The notes: generated by a model from the letters alone, not told the origin. A DNA stretch of 42,215 nucleotides from Paludibacteraceae bacterium (GCA_905235225.1 CAJOKE010000017.1:1-42215), one strand, 5' to 3'; positions 14,675 through 21,911 are shown, numbered from the stretch's first letter. Numbers and translations are program-made.

Positions 14675-15363
14675 CAGTCTTCCAGTTTGTCCACCATATC
14701 GCTCAACGCATAGGTGGTGTTCATCTCTGCGACTACTTGTAATGCGAGAGAGAGACTGCTGTTAGGAGCAAGTTCTACAAGCATGACAGTAGCGTCATCA
14801 AGCTGCATTGACAAGTCAATCTCAACAATGTTTCGGTTGAACTGGTCACTGCGGACATAATCCTGCGGACGGATCTTCACATCGCCGGTTTTTTTGCCAA
14901 GGGCAAAACCATAGAAAGAGATCTCCTTTGCAAACTGCGTGTCTTGTGCAGCAGAAGTGGTTTGCAGTTTGAGCTTGCAGAAACGCATAGGGTGTTTGTC
15001 AATCCAGCGTTGTGCAAGGTCAAGGGTTTGACTGGTGCAGCTTACAATAGTTGCATCGTTTGCGCCTGTAAGCACAACACCTTCTTTTGCGATGGCATCT
15101 GCTGTTACACCGGCATACTTGGCAATCTCGGCAACGGTCTTCAACATACCGGGGAACAAGGCTATAACCTTGGATTCCGTAGTACTTGTATTAACCAACG
15201 TTGCTTCAATGGTTTGACCACGTTGTTGCTCGTTCAGGAAATCAACAACAGAAGGAGCCTCGCCACCATTAGCACGAGCGCGACGCTTAGCAATGTTCTT
15301 GTAAGAAACAGGAACTACAGGACCTACAGCACGATCCGAAATTTTTAATTTGTTCACTTTCAT
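14674..15363 (-). CDS. Candidate major capsid protein
   Basis: 229 aa, no membrane segment, basic N-terminus (VSYKNIAKRRARANGG), then alternating beta patterns (TIEATLVNTSTTESKVIALF, KEISFYGFALGKKTGDVKI, NIVEIDLSMQLDDATVMLVE). It is the largest soluble non-spike protein of the late operon, near the promoter, and followed by membrane proteins, as expected for a capsid gene. The size is short for a double-jelly-roll protein (corticovirus PM2 has 269), so single-jelly-roll or another fold is possible. No sequence-level match is claimed. Confidence 0.5.
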   Translation of the reverse strand: MKVNKLKISDRAVGPVVPVSYKNIAKRRARANGGEAPSVVDFLNEQQRGQTIEATLVNTSTTESKVIALFPGMLKTVAEIAKYAGVTADAIAKEGVVLTGANDATIVSCTSQTLDLAQRWIDKHPMRFCKLKLQTTSAAQDTQFAKEISFYGFALGKKTGDVKIRPQDYVRSDQFNRNIVEIDLSMQLDDATVMLVELAPNSSLSLALQVVAEMNTTYALSDMVDKLED

Positions 15364-15418
15364 ACTTTAAGTTGTTAAAATGATTGATTGTTAATTTTCA
15401 TCACCAATAAGTTTGGAC

Positions 15419-15625
15419 TTATTCTTCATCTTGCTCATTCTCTGAATCCCCGGATCCACCAGTTTCTTCTTCACTGGTTGTATTGGAATTAAGAATCTGG
15501 TCGCCCGATGTTAAAACCGGCTTTTTACTCTTCTTTTCCGAACGGAAATAGAGCAACACAATCAAGCCAATGGCAATAACCAAAAGGAAGAAAATCGTAC
15601 TTGTGCGGTTGATAAAGTTTTTCAT
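15419..15625 (-). CDS. Small membrane protein with acidic tail (68 aa)
   Basis: Starts MKNFINRTSTIFFLLVIAIG, membrane segment ~10-27, basic RSEKKSKK, then a long Glu/Ser/Gly acidic tail. First gene of the virion operon. Unknown; it may be a scaffold- or membrane-type virion protein. Confidence 0.6.
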   Translation of the reverse strand: MKNFINRTSTIFFLLVIAIGLIVLLYFRSEKKSKKPVLTSGDQILNSNTTSEEETGGSGDSENEQDEE

Positions 15626-15679
15626 AATCTTTTTTTATTTTTATATTGTTTGATATTGAATGGAGTTCCGTCTCAAATC

Positions 15680-15721
15680 CACCCCTGCGTCGAGGGAGCA
15701 AATCGCTCCCTCTTGGGTGGT
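15680..15721 (-). other. Long leader hairpin of the virion operon
   Basis: GAGGGAGC (15692-15699) pairs with GCTCCCTC (15705-15712), extended outside by CCACCC/GGGTGG. It lies in the ~290-base leader between the promoter at 15919 and the first virion gene, about 55 bases before the start. Likely protects the mRNA 5' end or controls translation. Nothing else is seen in the leader (15626-15918). Confidence 0.55.
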
Positions 15722-15918
15722 GTCCTCGCATATACCAATTCATCAGTATAAATATCGTTTAAGGATTTCCATCCAAAATAGAAAAACATACAAAGCTTTC
15801 CCCCTTAACCGATAATTAGTAAATGTTTACCTGTATTTTTTCACGAAACATCCCAATTATAAAATTATAGGATATACTATTTCAAATACCGATTTTGGAT
15901 CTTACTCGAAATCCGATG

Positions 15919-15990
15919 CAAAATTACTGCTATTTACCAAATCGCTGTCCGTTTTCTGCCTTGTTCTGCCTTGTTTTGCCTTGTTTTGCC
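15919..15990 (-). promoter_or_regulatory. Late (virion operon) promoter with upstream 10-bp repeats
   Basis: On the minus strand TAATTTTG (15919-15926) is a good -7 element, but no TTTG stands at -33. Instead three and a half copies of a 10-bp unit (TGCCTTGTTY on plus, 15957-15990) occupy the -33 to -65 region in helical phase. This suggests an activator-dependent late promoter. Confidence 0.6.
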
Positions 15991-16003
15991 GGATTTTATT
16001 CAT

Positions 16004-16034
16004 AAAAAAAGCTCCTTGTTTCCCAACAAAGAGC
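16004..16034 (-). terminator. Terminator of the packaging operon
   Basis: GCTCcTTGTT / AACAAaGAGC hairpin with a 4-base loop followed on the minus strand by seven T. It ends the operon 18449-16063 and insulates the virion promoter. Confidence 0.85.
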
Positions 16035-16062
16035 ATCACACACATCTTTTAACAGAACCTAT

Positions 16063-16278
16063 TTAACAGCCATCCCGAACAATAGCATACTCATCCATTA
16101 TATATTGTACTGCACGCGGCGGTAACTGGTGATCTGTTGGACGGACACCGATACTTTCCAAAAACTGACGGTGTTTGGGTTGTTTCATCCACCTTCGCAA
16201 TGTTTTAACAGAGCATCCCGCCATATTCGCCAGCTCATATTTATACATGGTCTTATATCTATAATTATTGTTATCCAT
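16063..16278 (-). CDS. DUF4248-like helix-turn-helix protein
   Basis: 71 aa from Met at 16278 (MDNNNYRYKTMYKYELANMAG), overlapping the ATPase gene by 8 bases; a longer frame would overlap it by 74. The string YELANMAGCSVKTLRRWMKQPKHRQFLES is a helix-turn-helix, and the whole matches the small DUF4248-like proteins common in Bacteroidales mobile elements. As the last gene of the packaging operon, just before the late promoter, it is a good candidate for the late activator that binds the 10-bp repeats. That link is inference. Confidence 0.65.
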   Translation of the reverse strand: MDNNNYRYKTMYKYELANMAGCSVKTLRRWMKQPKHRQFLESIGVRPTDHQLPPRAVQYIMDEYAIVRDGC

Positions 16279-16921
16279 TCTTAATTGCGTCACAATAGTG
16301 ATCATTGACAACCTTTCTTCCTGCCAGAGACTTTCCGTCTCCATCTACCCCATTGTAATTCTTCGGATGTGGTCGTTTACCATAGGATATTGCATTTACT
16401 TCCTCAACCTTCTTGGCAACGTTCGTGAAACCTGATATATACTGTTTCCGACGAGTAATGCTATCCAAAGTCCGATATAGCACGAAGTCAGTAGCAAAAG
16501 TAAAGAACACAGGTGGAACTTCCGTAAAACCATGTGCTATAACAAAAATATCAACAGCGTTATGCCTCATCAGAAGCAGGAACTTGTGTAGTTGATCCGA
16601 AGTAGCAGAACGAAAATACCCCCTGCAGTCATCGAATACAATTATTCCATTTCTGAAGTAATTAAGGACATTCATCGAACGCAACGGATCCCACAGATGT
16701 ACCCGCACGTCCGTAAAACCAAAATCTTTAGCACAACGCAGTTCTGTCACTGGTAACCCTTTCCACTCACCACCATCCAAACTGACAATAAGCGCACGTT
16801 TTGCGCTTGATCGTAAAATCTGCTTGACACCTGTTGTTTTGCCAGTACCTGTAGCACCAAGAACAACAACCATCTTACTTCGGTAATCTATCGTATGTGC
16901 GGGGATATATCGCTCACTCAT
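16271..16921 (-). CDS. Genome-packaging ATPase (FtsK/HerA, A32-like)
   Basis: 216 aa P-loop NTPase. Walker A GATGTGKT at 22-29, Walker B IIVFDD at 93-98, then RHNAVDIFVIAHGFTEVPPVFF (119-140) and a late Arg-rich LYRTLDSITRRKQY. This matches the small packaging ATPases of tailless membrane phages (PM2 P9, PRD1-like) and the related Zot ATPase core of filamentous phages. No membrane segment is present, unlike Zot. The start overlaps the preceding stop (ATGA, 16918-16921). Role: translocation of phage DNA into preformed capsids. Confidence 0.82.
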   Translation of the reverse strand: MSERYIPAHTIDYRSKMVVVLGATGTGKTTGVKQILRSSAKRALIVSLDGGEWKGLPVTELRCAKDFGFTDVRVHLWDPLRSMNVLNYFRNGIIVFDDCRGYFRSATSDQLHKFLLLMRHNAVDIFVIAHGFTEVPPVFFTFATDFVLYRTLDSITRRKQYISGFTNVAKKVEEVNAISYGKRPHPKNYNGVDGDGKSLAGRKVVNDHYCDAIKNG

Positions 16922-17433
16922 TTGGCATTGTTCCTTGCTTCGAGGACTTTGTTATATTCTTCCCTGTCACGTAATGCACCAATAAACTTGAAACTATATA
17001 CAGAGACTAATGCTACTGCTAAATTCCATCCGGGTGACATGTGGAAACCTGTTTCCTTCATATATTCCACCAATGCATCCTGGATATCTTCCAGTTCACT
17101 TTTTGATGAACGGTAATGGTCTGCATCCTGATGACCGATATAGGACATTACAATGGCTGCTATACGGTCAATCGCACGCGCTAAAGCTTTCCCGCCACTT
17201 TCCGCGACCGCTTTACCCAAACGCTGTGCCGGTTCTTCCTCTGGTGTGTCCTCAAAATCGGCAGGGATATTACTTGGATCGTCTTCACCGATTGGTACAT
17301 AACCATTATTTGCAGGTCCTTCTATCTCAGATGTGTCAACACCCGAATGAATCTCCTCGGCCAAGGAACCGAGATTGCTATCGAGACCTGTAGAAAAAAC
17401 ATACTGTTTTTTTTCACTTTCCGGGATATTCAT
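16918..17433 (-). CDS. Hypothetical protein upstream of the packaging ATPase
   Basis: 171 aa. N-terminal ~70 residues acidic and disordered (SNIPADFEDTPEEEPA), then helices and a weakly hydrophobic segment at ~137-155 (WNLAVALVSVYSFKFIGAL). Unknown. Coupled to the ATPase by a four-base overlap; may be a packaging or virion-assembly partner. Confidence 0.6.
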   Translation of the reverse strand: MNIPESEKKQYVFSTGLDSNLGSLAEEIHSGVDTSEIEGPANNGYVPIGEDDPSNIPADFEDTPEEEPAQRLGKAVAESGGKALARAIDRIAAIVMSYIGHQDADHYRSSKSELEDIQDALVEYMKETGFHMSPGWNLAVALVSVYSFKFIGALRDREEYNKVLEARNNAK

Positions 17434-17434
17434 A

Positions 17435-17743
17435 CTATTCTTCTTTTTGCAGGAACTTCTTTATTCCCATATTCACCAAATCTTCCATTGAGATACACTC
17501 AATAGTGCGAACCCACTTGTTATCTTCCGACATAATTACAGTACACGCATAGATATGGTCATTTTTCTTCAATATCACTATTGTACCATAACTTTCTCCA
17601 AGCCTCAGTTCGTTTTCTGTTTCTTTCAATACATCTGAAAGCACCTCGTTCACAGCCGGAGCTGCATGTGCCTGAATATCCGGCACGAACTGAGATAGAA
17701 GACGCATTAGTGTTTTATTTCCAATATTAATCATATATGCCAA
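17435..17743 (-). CDS. Hypothetical protein of the packaging operon
   Basis: 102 aa (or 99 from Met at 17734). Helical N-terminus (TLMRLLSQFVPDIQAHAAPAV) then a beta segment (YGTIVILKKNDHIYACTVIM) resembling roadblock/profilin-like small domains. Starts inside the end of the coiled-coil gene. No function assigned. Confidence 0.55.
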   Translation of the reverse strand: MAYMINIGNKTLMRLLSQFVPDIQAHAAPAVNEVLSDVLKETENELRLGESYGTIVILKKNDHIYACTVIMSEDNKWVRTIECISMEDLVNMGIKKFLQKEE

Positions 17744-18449
17744 TTGCCTTTTGCAGTTTCTTCATCGAGTCAATCTCAGGTTGATGCTTATGCGCAATCT
17801 CCAATATCTCACGCTTGCTGACCACAAAATCGTAGAACCAGCAATTGTACTGTTGAACGTTGTACTTTAGGAAGCCGTCTATCAACACCAAAAATGGCGT
17901 TAATCCATCTACACCTGTCAAAATAGCCAAACGCTCGGTCACAAGATTCAATAACTCCAAGGTAAAATCGTCAACTGTACCTGATATGGTATTGGGTAAA
18001 TCAGACGGTGCATCATGTTCTGCCTGCATAGATTCAATAACGTGTTGCAACTTGTTAATCTCCTGAGTCTGCGATTCCATGGAACAGTTAAGGCTGTCAC
18101 GTTCTGCAGTCAGATCTGATATTTGCTGTCTGAGTACTGCAGCTTCTTCAGTCGATGCTGCAGAGCCGTCTTCCATTATACTATGTAAACGATTTATTTC
18201 CTCTTTGAGCGAAGCTGCTTCTTGAAGCGATTGATCCAATTTGCCTTTCAACTCCATATTTCGAGTTTCCAGTTCTTCCATTTCGGCACTGTTATCCTTA
18301 GTAGTATCATCACGATGCTCTAACCAATAACAATAACCGGTAATTAGTAAATTCAGATTCTCATCCGTGCCAATAGCATCAGGAAAAAGTACTCTTACTC
18401 TTTCATAAGTCTCTGACGAGACATTAAAATTAACGGACTTCCTTCCCAT
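17727..18449 (-). CDS. Ribbon-helix-helix DNA-binding protein with long coiled coil
   Basis: 240 aa. N-terminus RKSVNFNVSSETYERVRVLF plus TDENLNLLITGYCYWLEH has the strand-helix-helix pattern of RHH DNA-binding proteins (Arc/MetJ/ParR type). Residues ~55-145 form a Glu/Gln/Leu-rich coiled coil (AEMEELETRNMELKGKLDQS). The C-terminal ~90 residues are helical. Its leader contains thirteen 21-bp tandem repeats, so it most likely binds them and controls its own operon, as KfrA- and ParR-like proteins do at their repeat arrays. A role in DNA segregation or packaging-site recognition is also possible. Confidence 0.7.
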   Translation of the reverse strand: MGRKSVNFNVSSETYERVRVLFPDAIGTDENLNLLITGYCYWLEHRDDTTKDNSAEMEELETRNMELKGKLDQSLQEAASLKEEINRLHSIMEDGSAASTEEAAVLRQQISDLTAERDSLNCSMESQTQEINKLQHVIESMQAEHDAPSDLPNTISGTVDDFTLELLNLVTERLAILTGVDGLTPFLVLIDGFLKYNVQQYNCWFYDFVVSKREILEIAHKHQPEIDSMKKLQKAIGIYD

Positions 18450-18487
18450 AATTGTAATGATATTTAATTTTTATATTGATTTTCAAT

Positions 18488-18760
18488 AAGAAATCAGTTT
18501 TTGATAACGTTCTTTCAGCCCTATATCACTCTGTTTTCACTTTTAATAATTCGATTTCAACCCTCTTTCACGTTAATTTCACTATTGATAGCATGATTTC
18601 AGATTGTGATAACATGATTTCAGATTGTGATAACATGATTTCAAATTGTGATAACATGATTTCAAATTGTGATAACATGATTTCAAATTGTGATAACATG
18701 ATTTCAGATTGTGATAACTACTTTTCAATATCCGATAACAGGTTTTCAATTGTAGTTATC
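18488..18760. repeat. Thirteen tandem 21-bp repeats
   Basis: Six core units (18593-18718) read ATGATTTCAnATTGTGATAAC with only A/G variation at one position. Seven degenerate units continue in exact 21-bp phase: five to the left (18488-18592) and two to the right (18719-18760), keeping TTTCA and GATAAC-like blocks. 21 bp is two helical turns, so all sites face one side of the DNA. The array lies between the promoter at 18777 and the RHH/coiled-coil gene at 18449, within the transcribed leader. Confidence 0.9.
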
Positions 18761-18776
18761 ACAACTTTCGTCGTTG

Positions 18777-18784
18777 CAAAAGTA
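18777..18784 (-). promoter_or_regulatory. Promoter of the packaging operon
   Basis: TACTTTTG on the minus strand followed by CAACG. A weak TTGG lies upstream in place of TTTG. Transcription would run through the whole repeat array, so proteins on the array could act as a roadblock. Confidence 0.6.
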
Positions 18785-18856
18785 CTTTTTTTTAATCATA
18801 ACCAACGCACAAATACCACAAAATTTTTCATTACTCACTTGATTCCAACCAATTAC

Positions 18857-18900
18857 AAAGTTGTAACAGATTTGTACCAAAGTTGTAACAGATTTGTACC
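18857..18900. repeat. Two 22-bp direct repeats carrying TTGTAAC and TTTGTACC
   Basis: AAAGTTGTAACAGATTTGTACC is present twice without a gap. Related words follow (GGGTACAAGTTACAACTT at ~18954-18971). The same words occur in the cluster after the integrase. The surrounding gap 18785-19061 has no gene. It may be an operator, replication origin or other protein-binding region. Confidence 0.7.
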
Positions 18901-19061
18901 ACGGCGCAATTACTTTATTATCAATACTTTACTTTTTTATTTCACCTTTTTGGGTACAAGTTACAACTTATTTACCATAAATAAGGGGTTGAAAAGGGGA
19001 AAACAGCGGCGACCAGGTCCGGACGTGTCCTCTGCAATTCCCTTCTGATTCCTGGAGACAC

Positions 19062-19092
19062 AAAAAAAGCCACCACTTGTAACAGTGATGGC
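19062..19092 (-). terminator. Terminator of the 19.1-20.0 kb operon
   Basis: GCCaccACTtGT / ACAgTGatGGC hairpin followed on the minus strand by seven T. It closes the three-gene operon. Confidence 0.8.
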
Positions 19093-19140
19093 TTCGGTAA
19101 TGTTGCCCCGAAAGCAGCTCCGGGTGATTTGATCCATGGG

Positions 19141-19431
19141 TTATTTCTCCATAGTTTGCATGAGTGAGTCATACTTCTTCCGGGCTTTCTCGATATTCTC
19201 GAAGGTGTCGTACACGTCTGCGATGACGGACATGACCTCGCGTATTTCCTTCTGATACGGACAGACGGCTAATCCATCTTCGGTGTACATGATTGCGCGT
19301 GATAGATTCATCTGTGCACGAAGCAGCCCTTCGCTCAGGCTCTCCAGCCTGGATGGTGTCAGATCATTGGATGCGAACAAGGCTTGTATGGCAGGAACAG
19401 GGCTGTAGGTGATATTAGTGTTGGTACTCAT
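19141..19431 (-). CDS. Hypothetical helical protein (96 aa)
   Basis: Mostly helical (LESLSEGLLRAQMNLSRAIMY, KEIREVMSVIADVYDTFENI), ends in a short charged coil. No family recognised. Third gene of a coupled trio; its ATG overlaps the stop of the second gene (19428-19431). G+C is higher than in the neighbouring late genes. Confidence 0.6.
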   Translation of the reverse strand: MSTNTNITYSPVPAIQALFASNDLTPSRLESLSEGLLRAQMNLSRAIMYTEDGLAVCPYQKEIREVMSVIADVYDTFENIEKARKKYDSLMQTMEK

Positions 19432-19763
19432 AGTATACCTCCTTTCCCTTCCGGATGTTCGTCCATGTACCGGCGTGCGGCCTCTTTCTCTATATCTTCT
19501 GCGGCTTTATTGAGACGAAAATGCAGCTCTCTCTGTTGTACCATATATTCGTTCACTGCGGAATTACCCAGATACCCGAACGTGAGCGTCAGTAGTTCGC
19601 GCATATCCTCCAATGTACGCATGACAATGGAAGGACACGCATCGCCCCAGTTCTCCATGCTAAGCATGTTTGTGTACATCTTACGGAAACGGACGTATGA
19701 CTCAAGCAGCATGGTTCTGTCATCGCGAATGGTCATAAAATCGTTTTTGCTTTCGATTGTCAT
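19428..19763 (-). CDS. Hypothetical helical protein (111 aa)
   Basis: Starts MTIESKNDFMTIRDDRTMLL from Met at 19763, coupled (ATGA) to the gene before it; the longer frame upstream is a shadow of that gene. Helical, with RFRKMYTNMLSM and RELLTLTFGYLGNSAVNEYM. Resembles the 96-aa neighbour in character, perhaps a helical partner. Function unknown. Confidence 0.6.
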   Translation of the reverse strand: MTIESKNDFMTIRDDRTMLLESYVRFRKMYTNMLSMENWGDACPSIVMRTLEDMRELLTLTFGYLGNSAVNEYMVQQRELHFRLNKAAEDIEKEAARRYMDEHPEGKGGIL

Positions 19764-19957
19764 AGCGCACCTCCTTTCGTGGTAAATGAATACGTACAGA
19801 TGTTGTCGCCGATCTGGAACTGGTACGCCATGCCGCCCTCGATGGGGAACGTGACGGCGTTTCTGCCCTTCAGCCTTACGGCGTTGGCAAGGGAGTGGAA
19901 CATCTCTTTGAGTTCGATGGTGCGGCACGCATGCCGCTTGGAAATCATTGCTTCCAT
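19760..19957 (-). CDS. Hypothetical small protein (65 aa)
   Basis: Helix (RHACRTIELKEMFHSLANAV) then a beta part (NAVTFPIEGGMAYQFQIGDN, ICTYSFT). First gene of the trio, immediately after an elaborate leader RNA, hence possibly the regulated product. Not recognised. Confidence 0.6.
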   Translation of the reverse strand: MEAMISKRHACRTIELKEMFHSLANAVRLKGRNAVTFPIEGGMAYQFQIGDNICTYSFTTKGGAL

Positions 19958-19984
19958 AGTTTATAAATTTTTAGACAAATAAAA

Positions 19985-20158
19985 TATCGGATACTACCCG
20001 TTGTCTAAAGTCCTATAAACGAAGGCTCGCTAAGCCATTACAGCTTTCGCACGGGGTATCCGATACTACAATCCGGTATTAAACTGAGCAATAAAAAAAA
20101 CCGCTCACTCGCGGCAACTTTCCCAGTCACCTTCGTTTATTTTTTAACTTTAGACGGT
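19985..20158 (-). ncRNA. Highly structured leader RNA with internal terminator
   Basis: From the promoter at 20160 the first ~25 transcribed bases (GTCTAAAGT, then ATAAACGAAGG) are complementary to a downstream segment (20003-20011 and 20015-20025). An intrinsic terminator lies between them (20093-20114). A second stem joins TATCGGATAC and CCCGT to ACGGG and GTATCCGATA around an inner GGC/GCC and AAGC/GCTT branch. The 5' end can therefore pair long-range only after the terminator has been passed. This is the layout of an attenuator or a stable small RNA. Ligand or partner unknown. Confidence 0.6.
20093..20114 (-). terminator. Terminator within the leader RNA
   Basis: CCGC-gagtga-GCGG followed by eight T on the minus strand, ~50 bases after the predicted start. 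Transcription ending here would give a small RNA; readthrough expresses the trio. Confidence 0.75.
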
Positions 20159-20159
20159 G

Positions 20160-20167
20160 CAAAGGTA
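20160..20167 (-). promoter_or_regulatory. Promoter of the leader RNA/trio operon
   Basis: TACCTTTG on the minus strand. The 25 bases GACGGTGCAAAGGTACTGCTTTTTT (plus strand, in two parts: GACGGTGCAAAGG and TACTGCTTTTTT) also occur at the Abi_2 promoter, 22019. Confidence 0.7.
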
Positions 20168-20357
20168 CTGCTTTTTTTTGAAATATGCAAATTTTTGAGC
20201 AACTTTTTTTCATAAAAAAATGTTCCTATATAAAATATAGGAAACAAAGTATTTATTTTTTGTGCGCGTTTTGCTGATGCGTCCGGAATGGCGCGAGAGT
20301 GGCGCGAGAGTGGCTGATTAACCGCTGTGAGTCCGCGCAATTAAGAAGAACGCGCAC

Positions 20358-20603
20358 TTATGCGTGCGCGTCAAACTTGCCGTCGTGAATGTCCTGCGGA
20401 TTGATGTCAAACTCATTGTCTCCCCAGCAAAGCCCCCAGTTGTTGAAATAGAACTTTCTGAAAAGATCTTTGTTCAGATACTTGCGTACAAACGCAAACT
20501 TAGACGACGAGATAAACGGAAGAAAGTCAGCCAACCTCTTCACTCCATCGTCGAACTGTACGAGGATTCTATAATCCCCTTGGTATGTCGCGTTGGTAAT
20601 CAT
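20358..20603 (-). CDS. DUF2442-like protein (partner of DUF4160)
   Basis: 81 aa from Met at 20603. MITNATYQGDYRILVQFDDGV, RLADFLPF, FRKFYFNNWGLCWGDNEFDI match the DUF2442 pattern ('v-v----l-v-f-dG----d--pll', 'f--v----g-i-Wp-g-Di'). It follows a DUF4160 gene by 2 bases, a pair widely seen in mobile elements and proposed as toxin-antitoxin-like. Its stop codon sits in the loop of a GC-rich hairpin (CGCGCAC/GTGCGCG, 20351-20370). Confidence 0.75.
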   Translation of the reverse strand: MITNATYQGDYRILVQFDDGVKRLADFLPFISSSKFAFVRKYLNKDLFRKFYFNNWGLCWGDNEFDINPQDIHDGKFDAHA

Positions 20604-20605
20604 AA

Positions 20606-20902
20606 TTATATCTTTTTGGTTATAACAACTCGCTTGATCGTGTTTCCGTAGCGGAATACCTGTTCCCATGCAAACAACATTGCTTCCTTGTATTTCGCCA
20701 CAAAATCCTTCAGCTGTTTCAGTTTGGCAGGCGAGAACTTACCTGTTACCTCCTGGTAAGTCGTTCTGTACACTTTTCCGTCCTTGGTATGGAGAATGAC
20801 CTTAACAACGGCATTTCCGTACGTGGCGTGTATATGAATCGGCTCGTGATCGTTGGTATAGAAACCGATAATTATTCCAAGATATTCGTATATAACAGGC
20901 AT
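20606..20902 (-). CDS. DUF4160-like protein
   Basis: 98 aa from Met at 20902; the longer frame would begin upstream of the promoter. MPVIYEYLGIIIGFYTNDHEPIHIHATYGNAVVKV is the DUF4160 signature (P-i---g--i--y--dH-PpHvHv-y). The conserved His residues are in place. Likely works with the DUF2442 protein immediately downstream. Role as toxin or antitoxin is not established. Confidence 0.8.
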   Translation of the reverse strand: MPVIYEYLGIIIGFYTNDHEPIHIHATYGNAVVKVILHTKDGKVYRTTYQEVTGKFSPAKLKQLKDFVAKYKEAMLFAWEQVFRYGNTIKRVVITKKI

Positions 20903-20931
20903 TTTCTGTGTGCGATTTTTGATTTTCGGTG

Positions 20932-20939
20932 CAAAGGTA
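20932..20939 (-). promoter_or_regulatory. Promoter of the DUF4160/DUF2442 pair
   Basis: TACCTTTG on the minus strand, ~30 bases before the start. Behind it (20968-21030) lie 11-bp repeats CGTATGTSTCT-like, also partly present at 22960-22984, possible operators. Confidence 0.65.
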
Positions 20940-21027
20940 CGACTTTTTTTTGACATACACAAGAGAGACATACGTTTTTTCGCATTTTTATCGTCCCGTA
21001 TGTCTCTCGTATGTGTCTCGTAGGTGT

Positions 21028-21903
21028 CTAAAAGGCTAACCGTGATATTGCGAATCTTACGCTATCGTATTCAACTTGATTGACGAGCGAGCGGAGAGAG
21101 TTACGCATCTCTGTTTCCTTATTTGGATCTATTTGCCGTAGCATATAATAGATTAGCTTGAGAATGCCCACAATAGAGAACTCCTCCCCCGCTTCCAACC
21201 CCAACAATTCACGCCTGCCGACAATTCCATCGTACAGCCGTTTGTCATACAAAATATGACTATGGGCACATACATTCCGGATGATTCGCAGAATATCAAT
21301 GTACGACTTAAATACATCTTCATCCGCTATACTATAGCGCGCATAAACCTGCTGATGCAACGGTTCGTCCAAAATATTGAGGTAGAGATGCTGCACTTCG
21401 CCGAATGTCAGGAACTCTAATGTTTTCCATGCCGGTGCGTATGTATCTTCAGGATGCTTGCGATGATGCTTCCGAATAACATCGTTATTCCGTTTGATCT
21501 TCGGATATCCGGCGCGAAACTCGTCAATGAAAGCCTCTCCGACGCAGGCCGGATTAACAAACCAAATCGGGTCTGTCTTATAATGATTGGACACGATATA
21601 GGTGATGTGCGTACGGATGTCCGTCTCAATTGTCTGTAGATAGAAAGAAAGGAGATTGCGGAAGCGGTCATCAAAATCATACAGTGCTTCTACTTTCTCC
21701 CATGTAGTATCTCTGCGGAAACGATGTTCGCCTCTTTTTCTATATTCAGGAATTTCGAATCGATACCAGTAGAATCCCATTCTGTAATAACCGACACTAA
21801 GCAAAACCTTCCCAGCGTGTTCTATATCTGTAATCGTCATGCCACGATCCTGCAGGCGGGTTAATTGCTCATCAATTGTTGTAGCTGTTTTTCTGTCGCT
21901 CAT
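21028..21903 (-). CDS. Abi_2 family abortive-infection protein (AbiD/AbiF-like HEPN)
   Basis: 291 aa from Met at 21903 (MSDRKTATTIDEQLTRLQDRG); the longer frame runs through a transcription terminator. Matches the Abi_2 family: LLSVGYYRMGFYWYRF, LYDFDDRFRNLLSFYLQTIETDIRTHI, TFGEVQHLYLNI. The HEPN RNase motif is R209-N-V-C-A-H214, intact. Expected role: RNA cleavage and growth arrest on phage infection. It is preceded by its own promoter, a ~105-nt RNA and a terminator, a gene order reported for AbiF-type systems in which the RNA restrains the toxin. Confidence 0.85.
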   Translation of the reverse strand: MSDRKTATTIDEQLTRLQDRGMTITDIEHAGKVLLSVGYYRMGFYWYRFEIPEYRKRGEHRFRRDTTWEKVEALYDFDDRFRNLLSFYLQTIETDIRTHITYIVSNHYKTDPIWFVNPACVGEAFIDEFRAGYPKIKRNNDVIRKHHRKHPEDTYAPAWKTLEFLTFGEVQHLYLNILDEPLHQQVYARYSIADEDVFKSYIDILRIIRNVCAHSHILYDKRLYDGIVGRRELLGLEAGEEFSIVGILKLIYYMLRQIDPNKETEMRNSLRSLVNQVEYDSVRFAISRLAF

Positions 21904-21911
21904 AGTTTTTT

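Noticed and set aside
14944..15348. 134-aa plus-strand frame opposite the capsid candidate
   Set aside because: It is a shadow of the minus-strand gene, which has the better start, coupling and operon context.
15525..15743. 72-aa frame overlapping the first virion gene
   Set aside because: It covers the leader hairpin and overlaps the better-supported 68-aa membrane protein in another frame.
16271..16921. Filamentous phage (inovirus) origin based on the Zot-like ATPase
   Set aside because: The ATPase lacks the Zot membrane segment, and there is no rolling-circle Rep, no secretin and no typical coat protein; lysis genes argue for lytic release.
18488..18760. CRISPR array
   Set aside because: The repeats are directly adjacent with no spacers and no cas genes; edge units decay gradually as in protein-binding arrays.
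18476..19048. 190-aa plus-strand reading frame across the 21-bp repeats
   Set aside because: 21 is a multiple of three, so the repeat keeps any frame open (repeated ISDCDNM). The frame crosses the minus-strand promoter and has no codon bias or partner genes.
20137..20340. 67-aa minus-strand frame
   Set aside because: It overlaps the leader promoter at 20160 and is low-complexity Lys/Ser.
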